This document shows positions 1 through 10,520 of a stretch of DNA of 64,000 nt, in pieces. The notes beneath the pieces were generated by a model. That model was not told the DNA's origin and made no database searches. It saw only the letters and a list, made by a program, of their open reading frames with translations. The position numbers and the translations under genes are program-made. This stretch comes from Hyperoodon ampullatus (Eukaryota; Chordata; Mammalia; Artiodactyla; Ziphiidae): the NCBI GenBank assembly GCA_949752795.1, contig CATKHW010000286.1, positions 496,001 to 560,000 of the forward strand. Direction: 5' to 3'. The number at the start of each line of letters is the position of its first letter. The first letter of the stretch is position 1.

Positions 1-382
1 TGGCTAGGTAGTTCAGAGGCGTCTTTAGTAGGCCTGGCGATCAGAATGTCATCTGCATATTGAAGGAGCGTTCCCTTTTACAGAGGTTGAACTTTTAGGT
101 CTTTAGAGGACATTTCCCCAATGATGGTGTGGGGATTTTTGAACCATTGGGGCAGGACGGCCCAGCATTATTGCTTTTGTTGCATGTTGTGTCCTGCCAC
201 TCACAAGCCAAAAATTCTTGTGACTCTGAGATGAATGGAATACAGAAGAAGGCATCATTGAAGTCTAATACAGAATGCCATGGCCTGGTGGAAGGTAGAA
301 TGACCAGCAGGGAGTAGGAAATAGGAGCTACTGGATGTATATCCTCGGTGGCTTCACTGACTGTCCTGATATCCTTTACCAG
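1..382 (-). pseudogene. Decayed endogenous retrovirus pol fragment (reverse transcriptase)
   Basis: Reading the minus strand, this stretch encodes part of a gammaretrovirus-like (class I) reverse transcriptase. Visible landmarks are a degenerate block before the first catalytic aspartate, a VLDFNDAFF segment (usual form LDLKDAFF) near 230-265, and the catalytic YADD box near 40-55 followed by ILIA. The normal domain would run on past the window edge. Reading frame is lost between the first catalytic block and the YADD box, and a long stretch there no longer resembles the family, so the copy is non-functional. At about 382 the similarity stops and a short tandem repeat begins. Family assignment rests on motif order only; class I is likely, exact lineage unknown. 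Confidence 0.8.
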
Positions 383-390
383 GTCTCCAG

Positions 391-602
391 CAGCCCATGG
401 GGCTCTCGTGGTCAGGCCAATCCCAGGATATGGAGCTCACCTGGGCTGCACCCCTACCCCACAGCCCACGGGGCTCTCGTGGTCAAGTCCCTCCCAGGGT
501 ATGGAGCTCACCTCTGCAGCTACCCAGCAGCCCATGGGGCTCTCCTACTCAGGCCCTTCCCAGGATACGGAGCTCCCCTGGGCAGGTACCCCAGCAGGGC
601 TG
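391..602. repeat. Short tandem repeat, three units of 64-71 bp
   Basis: Three successive units begin at 391, 462 and 528, each opening with CAGCCCAYGGGGCTCTC and carrying a CCCAGGRTAYGGAGCTC core about 35 bases later. A fourth unit starts at 592 and decays at once. All three frames stay open across it, which follows from GC-rich composition and is not evidence of coding. It separates the retroviral fragment from the next unrecognised block. Confidence 0.75.
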
Positions 603-984
603 GACATACAGGAACTGTGCACATAGCCCACCTTGCAGAGAACCCCCAGCTCACCTGTTTCTCACAGCTGACACAGAACACCTCATAGCAGGACTTGAAC
701 TAACAAACAACAGCTCTGACAGGTCTGTGACCATGGCTATCACTCTCTGCAGGCTCTCTCTGCCTGGTCTTCCAGACACTTCCACTGCAGCCAGGGCACC
801 AGGCCTCTGTCTCCACTCACCATCACTCCTCTCCCTGACTCCTTGGTTCCTCTCATTAGGATAGTGTCTTCTTGAAGTTGTTTTCCACTCATGGACCAGA
901 TAAAATGATAAGAAAACAAGCCGCAGCTGCAGCCCCTTGTCTAACCTGACTCTCAAGAGCCCACACCTGTTCCTAGGGCCTGGC
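603..984. other. Unassigned intergenic DNA
   Basis: No gene, RNA or repeat is recognised here. An open frame of about 114 codons lies on the minus strand (651-995) but has no familiar motif. Because it lies between a retroviral fragment and the first 2.73-kb unit, it may be more decayed retroviral interior; that is only positional inference. Confidence 0.4.
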
Positions 985-1879
985 CCGTTTAGCAAGTTTC
1001 ATTTTCTGCAACTGTGAGCCCCAGAGGGGTGAGGATTGGCAGATTTTGGTAGCCTGAAAATGCCTGCCAGTCCTCCACAGGTTTGCCTGGGTTGAGGGCA
1101 ATATAAACAGCTCTCCAGTGAGCGACAGCCCTTGTAGCTGTGACCGATGCCATATTCTCTGCCCCGTAGGCAGTGCCGGGGCTGTGCTGGTGGGAGGGAG
1201 TGAGGGGCCGTGGCTTTGTGGGTTGTCCAGTGTGAGTGGGGCTCTGCTGGACTTTCTGCAGGAGTTGCCAGGCTGCCACCTGCTAAAGAAGAGGATGTGT
1301 CACCGATACCTGCTGCTGTAATTTCTCCCGAGGCAGAGGTGAGGAAGTAAAAAAGCAGTGGGGGCCGTGGCAGGAGGGGTATCTCAGGCAGGGAAATGGA
1401 AAGCTTCCAGAAGAGCATCTGGGGCCAGGACCATCCTGACTGGCCTGCAGGCACCAAGTCGGCCTGTGTGCTGTCGCTGGTGTGGCTCCACAGCCCTTCC
1501 TCTAAGCTTGCAAGCTCTTGTACATATTCAGGTGTTTTACCTGGAAAGGGTGGGAAGAGTTCAGCTGCAGCAGGACTGGGGCTCAGCTCACGTTTACTAA
1601 CAGATGCCTTGCAACGGTCCCCCAGCTTTGCAATGACGACCCTCCTTGCTTGGGGGGTGGGCTGCTGGCTGTATGGGAGATGATTCCCCACCTCTGACCA
1701 ATTTCAGAATTGTTTACCGCTGGAGCAAGTGCCCTGATAGGGTTTTCCTCTGTATAACTGGTGGGTTCAGCTTTTTTTTTCCTTTTTTGGTTCAAGTTAG
1801 ATTTTATTCCTCTTTTATGTATTTATTGATATAAGCATGGAAATAATTCATTCATATAAATACATCTGTGTGAAGGGAA
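985..1879. repeat. 2.73-kb unit 1: GC-rich block, diverged copy
   Basis: Aligned with the blocks at 3,722, 6,449 and 9,179 but visibly more diverged. It carries a minus-strand open frame (999-1,691, 230 codons) whose first half reads like the 206-codon frames in the other copies (shared PPFPGKTPEYVQ), then shifts frame. No known domain is recognised. The AT-rich tail after 1,770 leads into the L1 poly-T edge. Confidence 0.7.
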
Positions 1880-2881
1880 GAACTTTTTTCTGTTTTATTT
1901 TTAAATTTTATTTTTTTAAATTTTAAAATTTAATTTTATTTATATTTTTATACAGCAGGTTATTATTAGTTATGTATTTTATGCATATACATGTATACAG
2001 GTCAATCCCAATCTCCCAACATATGCCACCAACACCACCCCATGGCTTCCCACACTTGGTGTCCATACGTGTGTTCTCTACCTCTGTGTCTCTATTTCTT
2101 CCCTGCAAACCAGTTCATCTATACCATTTTTCTAGGTTCCACATATATGCATTAATATACAATATATGTTTTTCTCTTTCTGACTTACTTCATTCTGTAT
2201 GACAGTCTCTAGATCCATCGACGTCTCTACAAATGACCCAGTTTCATTCCTTCTTATGGCTGAGTAATATTCCATTTTATATATGTACCACATCTTTATC
2301 CATTCGTCTGTCTGTGGGTATTTAGGTTGCTTCCATTACCTGGCTATCGTAAATAGTGCTGAAATGAGCATTGTGGTGAATGTGCCTTTTTGATTTATGG
2401 TTTTCTCTGGGTATATGCCCAGAAGTGGGATTGCTGGATCATATGGTAATTCTATTTCTAGTTTTTTTAAGGAAACTCCATACTGTTCTCCATCGTGACT
2501 GTATCAATTTACATTTCCACCACTAGTGGAAGAGGGATCCTTTTGTCCACACCCTCCCCAGGGTTTGTTGTTTGTCGATTTTCTGATGACGACGATTCTA
2601 ACAGGTGTGAGGTGATACCTCATTGTAGTTTTGATTTGCATTTCTCTAATAATTAGTGATGTTGAGCAGCTTTTCATGTTGGTCTTGGCCATGTCTGTGT
2701 CTTCTTTGAAGAAACGTCTCTTTAGATCTTCTGCCCAATTTTGTATTGGGTTGTTTGTTGTTTTAATATTAAGCTGCATGAGCTCTTTATATATATTGGA
2801 GATTAAACCTTTGTCCATTGATTCGTTTGCAAATATTTTCGCCCATTCTGAGGGATGCTTTTTGCCATTCCTGTTTTTTTA
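1880..2881 (-). mobile_element. LINE-1 3' end, 5'-truncated (unit 1)
   Basis: An antisense L1 fragment of about 1 kb. It opens with a T-rich run (the poly-A tail on the other strand), continues through an L1 3'UTR of the cetartiodactyl kind (TACAGCAGGTTATTATTAG) and then into the C-terminal part of ORF2. It stops abruptly at 2,881 beside an A-rich tract of GAAA units. The truncation, tail and orientation fit a normal target-primed insertion that was later multiplied with the whole unit. Confidence 0.93.
2504..2818 (-). pseudogene. L1 ORF2 C-terminal fragment (unit 1)
   Basis: A 104-codon open stretch matching the region of L1 ORF2p downstream of the reverse transcriptase. Recognisable blocks are [18 protein letters not shown] and the highly conserved [19 protein letters not shown], then a GCG motif. 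It has neither endonuclease nor reverse-transcriptase catalytic residues and so cannot act. Identical-length frames in the two next units reflect recent duplication. Confidence 0.92.
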
Positions 2882-3243
2882 ACAAAAAAAGAAAGAAAGA
2901 AAAAGAAGCAGAACACTAGTGTGTGTAAAATATGCCTTTTGAAACTGTCGTTTTGAAATATGGACGTCCTTTGAATTTTTTGGTCGATATATGACCCCAG
3001 GATTTGTTTTCAGGGCAGGTGTCATTTACAGGCCTGCAATGATTTTGAATATCAACTGACCATTAGCGCTGGGATTAAAGCTGCTGTTTTGTGAAAAGGC
3101 CACAATGTGGCAGCAGTTCTCCCTTACCAAATCTGGTTACTGGGGCAACAGAGCCTCAATGGTAGTCGTGTTCTAGATGGGAATGTAGAATGGAATGTAC
3201 CAGGAGAAATACCCTCAAGTTTGTCTCACTACTTATTGTTCGT
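2882..3243. other. 2.73-kb unit 1: unassigned middle segment
   Basis: Begins with an A-rich stretch with GAAA repeats (2,882-2,910) at the truncated edge of the L1. The rest has no recognised element; it is repeated at 5,612-5,971 and 8,339-8,699 with scattered substitutions. Confidence 0.6.
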
Positions 3244-3721
3244 GTTTTTAGTTACATTTTTTATTTTTTATTACAGCAAATTTGATTACAATGTTTGGCT
3301 TGTTGTAGGTGTGGAAGATGTGGTTCTTTTACACATATACATATGTCTGTTCTTCCTGGGATCCTTTTCCCATGTACCTTATGACAGAATGTTGAGTAGT
3401 CTTCTCTTGGTATTCTGTAGGTCTTCGGTGATTATATATGTCACCTGTGTTTCTATATGTCTGTTAACCCCAATATCAAAATGAAACCAATCCTCACACC
3501 TTTCCATTGGTGAACCATTAGTTTGTTTAATGAATCTGTGATTGCCCTTCTCCGTGGAAATATCTGCCCTGGTATCCATTTTTCGGTCACACCTATAAGA
3601 GATATGATATGATATGTGTCTTTCACTTTCGGACTTACTACAAGTCACATGATTACCTCTAGACACACCTACGGTGCTGCAAATAGCATTGTGTCCTTTT
3701 ATTCTTTGGCTTCTATTCTGC
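3244..3721 (-). mobile_element. Older LINE-1 3' end (unit 1)
   Basis: A second antisense L1 3' end. Signs are the T-rich start, ACAGCAAATTTGATTACAAT, the TTGAGTAGTCTTC...GTAGGTCTTC stretch, ACCATTAGTTTGTTTAATG, and an ORF2 stop-proximal part (AAGAGATATGATATGATATG...GGACTTACT) ending at GCTGCAAATAGCATT. It is more diverged than the L1 at 1,880-2,881, hence older or another subfamily. It is cut at about 3,721 where the next unit begins. Confidence 0.85.
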
Positions 3722-4612
3722 CTTAGCGAGGTCCATTTTCAACAATGTGATTCCCTGAGGGCTGAGGATTAGCTGACCTGTGTAGCCTGACCCTGCCGGC
3801 CGGCCCTCCCAAGGTGTGCCTTGGTTGAGGTCAATATAAACAGCGCTGCAGGCAGCAATAGCCCCTGAAGCTGTGCCTGACTCCATATTCTCTGCCCCGT
3901 CAGCAGTCTCGGGGCTGTGCTGGTGGGAGGGAGTGAGGGGCCACGGATTTGTGGGTGGCCTGGTGTGAGTGGGTCTCTGCTGGACTTTCTGCAGGAGTTG
4001 CAAGGCTTCCACCTGTAAAGAAGAGGATGTGTCACCCATAACTTCCGCTGGAATTTCTCTCCGGACATAGCTGAGGAAGGAAAAAAGCAGTGGGGGCCGG
4101 GACAGGAGGGGTATCTCAGGCAGGGCAATGGAAAGCTTCCAGAAGAGCGCCCAGGGCCAGGACCATCCTGGCTGGTCTGCAGGCACCAAGTTGGCCTGCG
4201 TGCTGTCGCTGGTGTGGCTCCACGGCCCTTCCTCTAGGCTTTCAAGCCCTTGTACATATTCAGGTGTTTTACCTGGGAAGGGTGGGAAAAGTTCAACAGC
4301 AGCTGGCCTGGGGCTCAGCTCACCGTAACTCACAGATGCCTCGGCTTTGCCCCCAGCTTTGAAATGAGGACGCTCCTTGCGTAGGAGTGGGCTGCTGGCT
4401 CTATGGGAGATGATTCCCCACCTCTGAACAATTTCAGAATTGTTTGCCGCTGGAGCAAGTGCCCTGATAGGGTTTACCTCTGTCTAACTCGTGGGTTCAG
4501 GTTTTTTTTTTCTTTTTTGGTTCAAGTTAGATTTTATTCCTCTTTTATGTATTTATAGATATAAGCATGGAAATAATTCATTCTTATAAATACATCTGTG
4601 TGAAGGGAAGAA
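3722..4612. repeat. 2.73-kb unit 2: GC-rich block
   Basis: GC-rich block carrying a 206-codon minus-strand open frame (3,713-4,333) that starts with MSYGELSPRP and contains PPFPGKTPEYVQGLESLEEG. It is proline- and serine-rich with no recognised domain, signal peptide or catalytic motif. Equal-length frames recur at 6,440-7,060 and 9,170-9,790. A second frame in the same stretch (3,769-4,128) is open in the same copies, which argues for copying rather than selection on one frame. Function not assigned. Confidence 0.65.
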
Positions 4613-5611
4613 CTTTTTTCTGTTTTATTTTTAAATTTTATTTTTAAAAATTTTGAAATTTAATTTTATTTATTTTTTTATACAGCAGGTTATTATTAGT
4701 TATGTATTTTATGCATATACATGTATACAGGGCAATCCCAGTCTCCCAACTCATCCCAACACCACCTACACATGGCTTCCCACACTTGGTGTCCATATGT
4801 GTGTTCTCTACCTCTGTATCTCTATTTCTTCCCTGCAAAGCAGTTCATCTGTTCCATTTTTCTAGGTTCCACATATATGCATTAATATACAATATTTGTT
4901 TTTCTCTTTCTGACATACTTCATTCTGTATGACAGTCTCTAGATCCATCGACGTCTCTACAAATGACCCAGTTTCATTCCTTCTTATGGCTGAGTAATAT
5001 TCCATTTTATATATGTACCACATCTTTATCCATTCGTCTGTCTGTGGGTATTCAGGTTGCTTCCATTACCTGGCTATCGTAAATAGTGCTGAAATGAGCA
5101 TTGTGGTGAATGTGCCTTTTTGATTTATGGTTTTCTCTGTGTATATGCCCAGAAGTGGGATTGCTGGATCATATGGTAATTCTATTTCTAGTTTTTTTAA
5201 GGAAACTCCATACTGTTCTCCATCGTGACTGTATCAATTTACATTTCCACCACTAGTGGAAGAGGGATCCTTTTGTCCACACCCTCCCCAGAATTCGTTG
5301 TTTGTAGATTTTCTGATGATGCCGATTCTAACAGGTGTGAGGTGATACCTCATTGTAGTTTTGATTTGCATTTCTCTAATAATTAGTGATGTTGAGCAGC
5401 TTTTCATGTGTTTCTTGGCCATCTCTGTGTCTTCTTTGAAGAAGCGTCTCTTTAGATTTTCTGCCCATTTTTGTATTGGGTTGTTTGTTTTTTTAATATT
5501 AAGCTGCATGAGCTCTTTATATATATTGGAGATTAAACCTTTGTCCATTGATTCGTTTGAAAATATTTTCGCCCATTCTGAGGGATGCTTTTTGCCATTC
5601 CCATTTTTTTA
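4613..5611 (-). mobile_element. LINE-1 3' end, 5'-truncated (unit 2)
   Basis: Second copy of the 1-kb antisense L1 3' fragment, with the same T-rich start, 3'UTR and truncation point. It differs from unit 1 by scattered substitutions such as the GAATTC at 5,292. Confidence 0.93.
5234..5548 (-). pseudogene. L1 ORF2 C-terminal fragment (unit 2)
   Basis: A 104-codon remnant of ORF2p, same boundaries as the unit 1 copy, with the [19 protein letters not shown] block intact. Non-functional fragment without catalytic domains. Confidence 0.92.
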
Positions 5612-5971
5612 ACAAAAAAAGAAAGAAAGAAAAAGAAGCAGAACACTAATGTGTGTAAAATATGCCTTTTGAAACTGTCGTTTTGAAATATGGACATCCT
5701 TTGAATTTTTTGGTCGATATATGAACCCAGGATTTGTTTTCAGGTCAGGTGTCATTTACAGGCCTGCAATGATTTTGAATATCAACTGACCATTAGCGCT
5801 GGGATTAAAGCTGCTGTTGTGTGAAACGGCCACAAGGTGGCAGCAGTTCTCCCTTACCAAATCTGGTTTCTGGGGCAACAGAGCCTCAATGGAAGTCCTG
5901 TTCTAGATTGGAATTTAGAATGCAATGTGCCAGGAGAAAGCCCCTCAAGTTTGTCTCACTACTTCTTGTTC
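5612..5971. other. 2.73-kb unit 2: unassigned middle segment
   Basis: Copy of the segment at 2,882-3,243, with the same A-rich start. No gene or known element is seen. Confidence 0.6.
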
Positions 5972-6448
5972 GTGTTTTTAATTTAATTTTTTATTTTTTA
6001 TTACAGCAAATTTGATTACAATGTTTGGCTTGTTGTAGGTGTGGAAGATGTGGTTCTTTTACACATATACATATGTCTGTTCTTCCTGGGATCCTTTTCC
6101 CATGTACCTTATGACAGAATGTTGAGTAGTCTTCTGGTATTCTGTAGGTCTTCGGTGATTATATAAGTCACCTGTGTTTGTATATGTCTGTTAACCCCAA
6201 TATCATAATGAAACCAATCCTCACACCTTTCCATTGGTGAACCATAAGTTTGTTGAATGAATCTGTGATTGCCCTTCTCCGTGGAAATATCTGCCCTGGT
6301 ATCCATTTTTCGGTCACACCTATAAGAGATATTATATGATATGTGTCTTTCACTTTCTGACTTACTACAAGTCACGTGATTACCTCTAGACACACCTACG
6401 GTGCTGCAAATGGCATTGTGTCTTTTTATTCCTTGGCTTCTATTCTGC
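5972..6448 (-). mobile_element. Older LINE-1 3' end (unit 2)
   Basis: Copy of the older antisense L1 3' end, with a 3-base deletion around 6,136 relative to unit 1 (TCTTCTGGTATT against TCTTCTCTTGGTATT). Ends at the next GC-rich block. Confidence 0.85.
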
Positions 6449-7338
6449 GTTAGCGAGGTCCATTTTCAACAATGTGATTCCCTGAGGGCTGAAGATTAGC
6501 TGACCTGTGTAGCCTGACCCTGCTGGCCGGGCCTCCCCTGGTGTGCCTGGTTTGAGGTCAATATAAACAGCGCTGCAGGCAGCAATAGCCCCTGAAGCTG
6601 TGCCTGACTCCATATTCTCTGCCCCGTCAGCAGTCTCGGGGCTGTGCTGGTGGGAGGGAGTGAGGGGCCACGGCTTTGTTGGTGGCCCTGTGTGAGTGGG
6701 TCTCTGCTGGAATTTCTGAAGGAGTTGCGAGCCTTCCACCTGTAAAGAAGAGGATGTGGCACCCATACCTTCTGCTGGAATTTCTCTCCGGACAGAGGTG
6801 AGGAAGGAAAAAAGCAGTGGGGGCCGGGACAGGAGGGGTATCTCAGGCGGGGCAATGGAAAGCTTCCAGAAGAGCGCCCAGGGCAAGGACCATCCTGGCT
6901 GGCCTGCAGGCCCCAAGTTGGCCTGCGTGCTGTCGCTGGTGTGGCTCCACGCCCCTTCCTCTAGGCTTTCAAGGCCTTGTACATATTCAGGTGTTTTACC
7001 TGGGAAGGGTGGGAAAAGTTCAACAGCAGCTGGCCTGGGGCTCAGCTCACGGTTACTCACAGATTCCTCGGTATGGCCCCCCGCTTTGCAATGAGGACGC
7101 TCCTTGCATAGGAGTGGGCTGCTGGCTCTATCGGTGATGATTCCCCACCTCTGACCAATTTCAGAATTGTTTACCGCTGGAGCAAGTGCCCTGATAGGGT
7201 TTTCCTCTGTGTCACTCGTCGGTTCAGGTTTTCTTTTTTTTTTTGGTTCCAGTTAGATTTTATTCCTCTTTTATGTATTTATAGATATAAGCATGGAAAT
7301 AATTCATTCATATAAATACATCTGTGTGAAGGGAAGAA
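6449..7338. repeat. 2.73-kb unit 3: GC-rich block
   Basis: Close copy of 3,722-4,612, with the 206-codon minus-strand frame (6,440-7,060) again open. No function assigned. The AT-rich end runs into the L1 tail. Confidence 0.65.
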
Positions 7339-8338
7339 CTTTTTTCTGTTTTATTTTTAAATTTTATATTTTAAAATTTTGAAATTTAATTTTATTTATT
7401 TTTTTATACAGCAGGCTATTATTAGTTATGTATTTTAGGCATATACATGTATACAGGTCAATCCCAATCTCCCAACTCATCCCAACACCACCTCCCCATG
7501 GCTTCCCACACTTGGTGTCCATATGTGTGTTCTCTACCTCTGTGTCTCTATTTCTTCCCTGCAAACCAGTTCATCTGTATCATTTTTCTAGGTTCCACAT
7601 ATATGCATTAATAAACAATATTTGTTTGTCTCTTTCTGACTTACTTCATTCTGTATGACAGTCTCTAGATCCATCGACGTCTCTACAAATGACCCAGTTT
7701 CATTCCTTCTTATGGCTGAATAATATTCCGTTTTATATATGTACCACATCTTTATCCATTCGTCTGTCTGTGGGTATTTAGGTTGCTTCCATTACCTGGC
7801 TATCGTAAATAGTGATGAAATGAGCATTGTGGTGAATGTGCCTTTTTGATTTATGGTTTTCTCTGGGTATATGCCCAGAAGTGGGATTGCTGGATCATAT
7901 GGTAATTCTATTTCTAGTTTTTTTTAAGGAAACTCCATACTGTTCTCCATCGTGACTGTATCAATTTACATTTCCACCACTAGTGGAAGAGGGATCCTTT
8001 TGTCCACACCCTCCCCAGAATTCGTTGTTTGTAGATTTTCTGATGATGCCAATTGTAACAGGTGTGAGACGATACCTCATTGTAGTTTTGATTTGCATTT
8101 CTCTAATAATTAGTGATGTTGAGCAGCTTTTCATGTTGGTCTTGGCCATGTCTGTGTCTTCTTTGAAGAAACGTCTCTTTAGATCTTCTGCCCAATTTTG
8201 TATTGGGTTGTTTGTTGTTTTAATATTAAGCTGCATGAGCTCTTTATATATATTGGAGATTAAACCTTTGTCCATTGATTCGTTTGAAAATATTTTCGCC
8301 CATTCTGAGGGATGCTTTTTGCCATTCCCGTTTTTTTA
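7339..8338 (-). mobile_element. LINE-1 3' end, 5'-truncated (unit 3)
   Basis: Third copy of the antisense L1 3' fragment. Parts match unit 1 best (CATGTTGGTCTTGGCC) and parts match unit 2 (AATTCGTTGTTTGTAG), a mosaic expected from unequal exchange or conversion between units. Confidence 0.93.
7961..8275 (-). pseudogene. L1 ORF2 C-terminal fragment (unit 3)
   Basis: Third 104-codon ORF2p remnant; residues follow unit 1 in its N-terminal half and unit 2 near the C-terminus. No catalytic domain is present. Confidence 0.92.
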
Positions 8339-8699
8339 ACAAAAAAAGAAAGAAAGAAAAAGAAGCAGAACACTAATGTGTGTAAAATATGCCTTTTGAA
8401 ACTGTCGTTTTGAAATATGGACGTCCTTTGAATTTTTTGGTCGATATATGACCCCAGGATTTGTTTTCAGGGCAGGTGTCCTTTACAGGCCTGCAATGAT
8501 TTTGAATATCAACTGACCATTAGCGCTGGGATTAAAGCTGCTGTTGTGTGAAACGGCCACAAGGTGGCAGCGGTTCTCCCTTACCAAATCTGGTTACTGG
8601 GGCAACAGAGCCTCAATGGGAGTTGTGTTCTAGATTGGAATTTAGAATGGAATGTGCCAGGAGAAAGCACCTCAAGTTTGTCTCACTACTTCTTGTTCG
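8339..8699. other. 2.73-kb unit 3: unassigned middle segment
   Basis: Third copy of the middle segment, with the A-rich GAAA-bearing start. No gene is seen. Confidence 0.6.
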
Positions 8700-9178
8700 T
8701 GTTTTTAATTTAATTTTTTATTTTTTATGACAGCAAATTTGATTACAATGTTTGGCTTGTTGTAGGTGTGGAAGATGTGGTTCTTTTACACATACACATA
8801 TGTCTGTTCTTCCTGGGATCCTTTTCCCATGTACCTTATGACAGAATGTTGAGTAGTCTTCTCTTGGTATTCTGTAGGTCTTCGGTGATTATATATGTCA
8901 CCTGTGTTTGTATATGTCTGTTAACCCCAATATCATAATGAAACCAACCCTCACACGTTTCCATTAGTGAACCATAAGTTTTTTTAATGAATCTGTGATT
9001 GCCCTTCTCCGTGGAAATATCTGTCCTGGTATCCATTTTTCGGTCACACCTATAAGAGATATCATATGATATGTGTCTTTCACTTTCTGACTTACTTCAA
9101 GTCACGTGATTACCTCTAGACACACCTATGGTGCTGCAAATGGCATTGTGTCCTTTTATTACTTGGCTTCTATTCTGC
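8700..9178 (-). mobile_element. Older LINE-1 3' end (unit 3)
   Basis: Third copy of the older antisense L1 3' end; retains the ORF2 stop-proximal sequence (AAGAGATATCATATGATATG). Ends at the truncated fourth GC-rich block. Confidence 0.85.
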
Positions 9179-9800
9179 CTTAGAGAGGTCCATTTTCAAC
9201 AATGTGATTCCCTGAGGGCTGAGGATTAGCTGACCTGGGTAGCCTGACCCTGCCGGCCGGCCCTCCCCAGGTGTGCCTGGGATGAGTTCAATATAAACAG
9301 CGCTGCAGGCAGCAATAGCCCCTGAAGCTGTGCCTGACTCCATGATCTCTGCCCCGTCAGCAGTCTCGGGGCTGTGCTGGTGGGAGGGAGTGAGGGGCCA
9401 CGGCTTTGTGGGTGGCCCTGTGTGAGTGGGTCTCTGCTGGACTTTCTGCAGGAGATGCCAGGATGCCACGTGTAAACAAGAGGATGTATCACCCACACCT
9501 TCCGTTGGAATTTCTCTCCGGACAGAGGTGAGGAAGGAAAAAAGCAGTGGGGGCCGGGACAGGAGGGGTATCTCAAGCAGGGCAATGGAAAGCTTCCAGA
9601 AGAGCGCCCAGGGCCAGGACCATCCTGGCTGGCCTGTAGGCACCAAGTTGGCCTGCGTGCTGTCTCTGGTGTGGCTCCACGGCCCTTCCTCTAAGCTTTC
9701 AAGCCCTTGTACATATTCAGGTGTTTTACCTGGGAAGGGTGGGAAAAGTTCAGCAGCAGCTGGCCTGGGGTTCAGCTCACGGTTACTCACAGATGACTCG
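9179..9800. repeat. 2.73-kb unit 4: GC-rich block, cut by the satellite
   Basis: Fourth copy of the GC-rich block, with the 206-codon minus-strand frame (9,170-9,790) open. Around 9,798-9,802 it stops and satellite sequence (GTCCCTTTCACTGA) begins in mid-monomer, so no L1 part follows. This is the boundary between the two tandem arrays. Confidence 0.8.
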
Positions 9801-10520
9801 GGTCCCTTTCACTGACGAAGGTGTAGGTCTTGTCTATTCCATAGTTTGTGTTTGGAATGGTACCTGTGCTTATATCAAACTCTGGTTTTATGCATCACCC
9901 CACCTCTCATTCCCCCTTAAGCAGGCATCAGAGTGTTTTCCAAAGGTGAGACTCTGTTCTCTTTCTTAACTGAGTTCAAGTGTAGCCATGTTTACAGGAT
10001 CTTCATAAGTGACATCTTAATATAAGTTTCTTTTTTTGTGTGACTTATTTCACTTAGAAGCATCATACCTCAATCCACTCATTTTGCTGCTACTGGTCTT
10101 ATGCCATTGATTGCATGGCTGAGGGATATTCCATCGTACAGAAGTACCACAATTTTTTGAACAATTTTTATATTTCCTGGGATATTTAAGGTGTACCCAA
10201 GTTGAGGTTCTTGTAAGAAGTGCAGCCCTAAATTTTGGGGTGGCTCTGTCTTATTGATTTTCAGGTTTCCCAAGGTATATTCCCTAGACTGGAAGTGCCC
10301 TTGGCTCTGTAGCTCTGTTGTTTACTTGTTTTAGGGAACACAATGCACTCCTCCAGAGATGCAGTTGGCAGTTTACATCCCGCCCATCAGCAAAACAAGC
10401 CTCCCTGTTCTCCGGGGCTGGTCTTGCCTTTCTGGATTTTACACAATTTGTGGATGTCCCTTTTGAACAGTGGGAAGTGATACTTCTTTGTAGTGCAGAT
10501 TTGCATTTCCCGCTTGCTTG
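9801..10520. repeat. Satellite monomer 0 (partial)
   Basis: Starts inside the L1-derived half at a point corresponding to 11,539 in the next monomer, directly against the 2.73-kb array. It carries edge-type variants such as CATCTTAATATAAG at 10,012-10,025. Confidence 0.9.

Larger units (their letters stand above)
985..9800. repeat. Tandem array of a 2.73-kb compound unit (about 3.2 copies)
   Basis: The same order of blocks recurs at 985-3,721, 3,722-6,448 and 6,449-9,178, with a fourth copy starting at 9,179 and cut at about 9,800. Spacing of matching points is 2,727-2,730 bp between the later copies. Each unit holds a GC-rich block, an antisense L1 3' end, an unassigned middle and a second antisense L1 3' end. 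Units 2, 3 and 4 resemble each other much more than the GC-rich block of unit 1, which has many substitutions. This suggests unit 1 is an older edge copy and the others spread by unequal exchange. Confidence 0.9.

Noticed and set aside
1118..1321. TATA-like box (CAATATAAACAG) and a promoter in the GC-rich block
   Set aside because: A TATAAA near 1,100 recurs in all four copies, but no gene start or other promoter element supports it.
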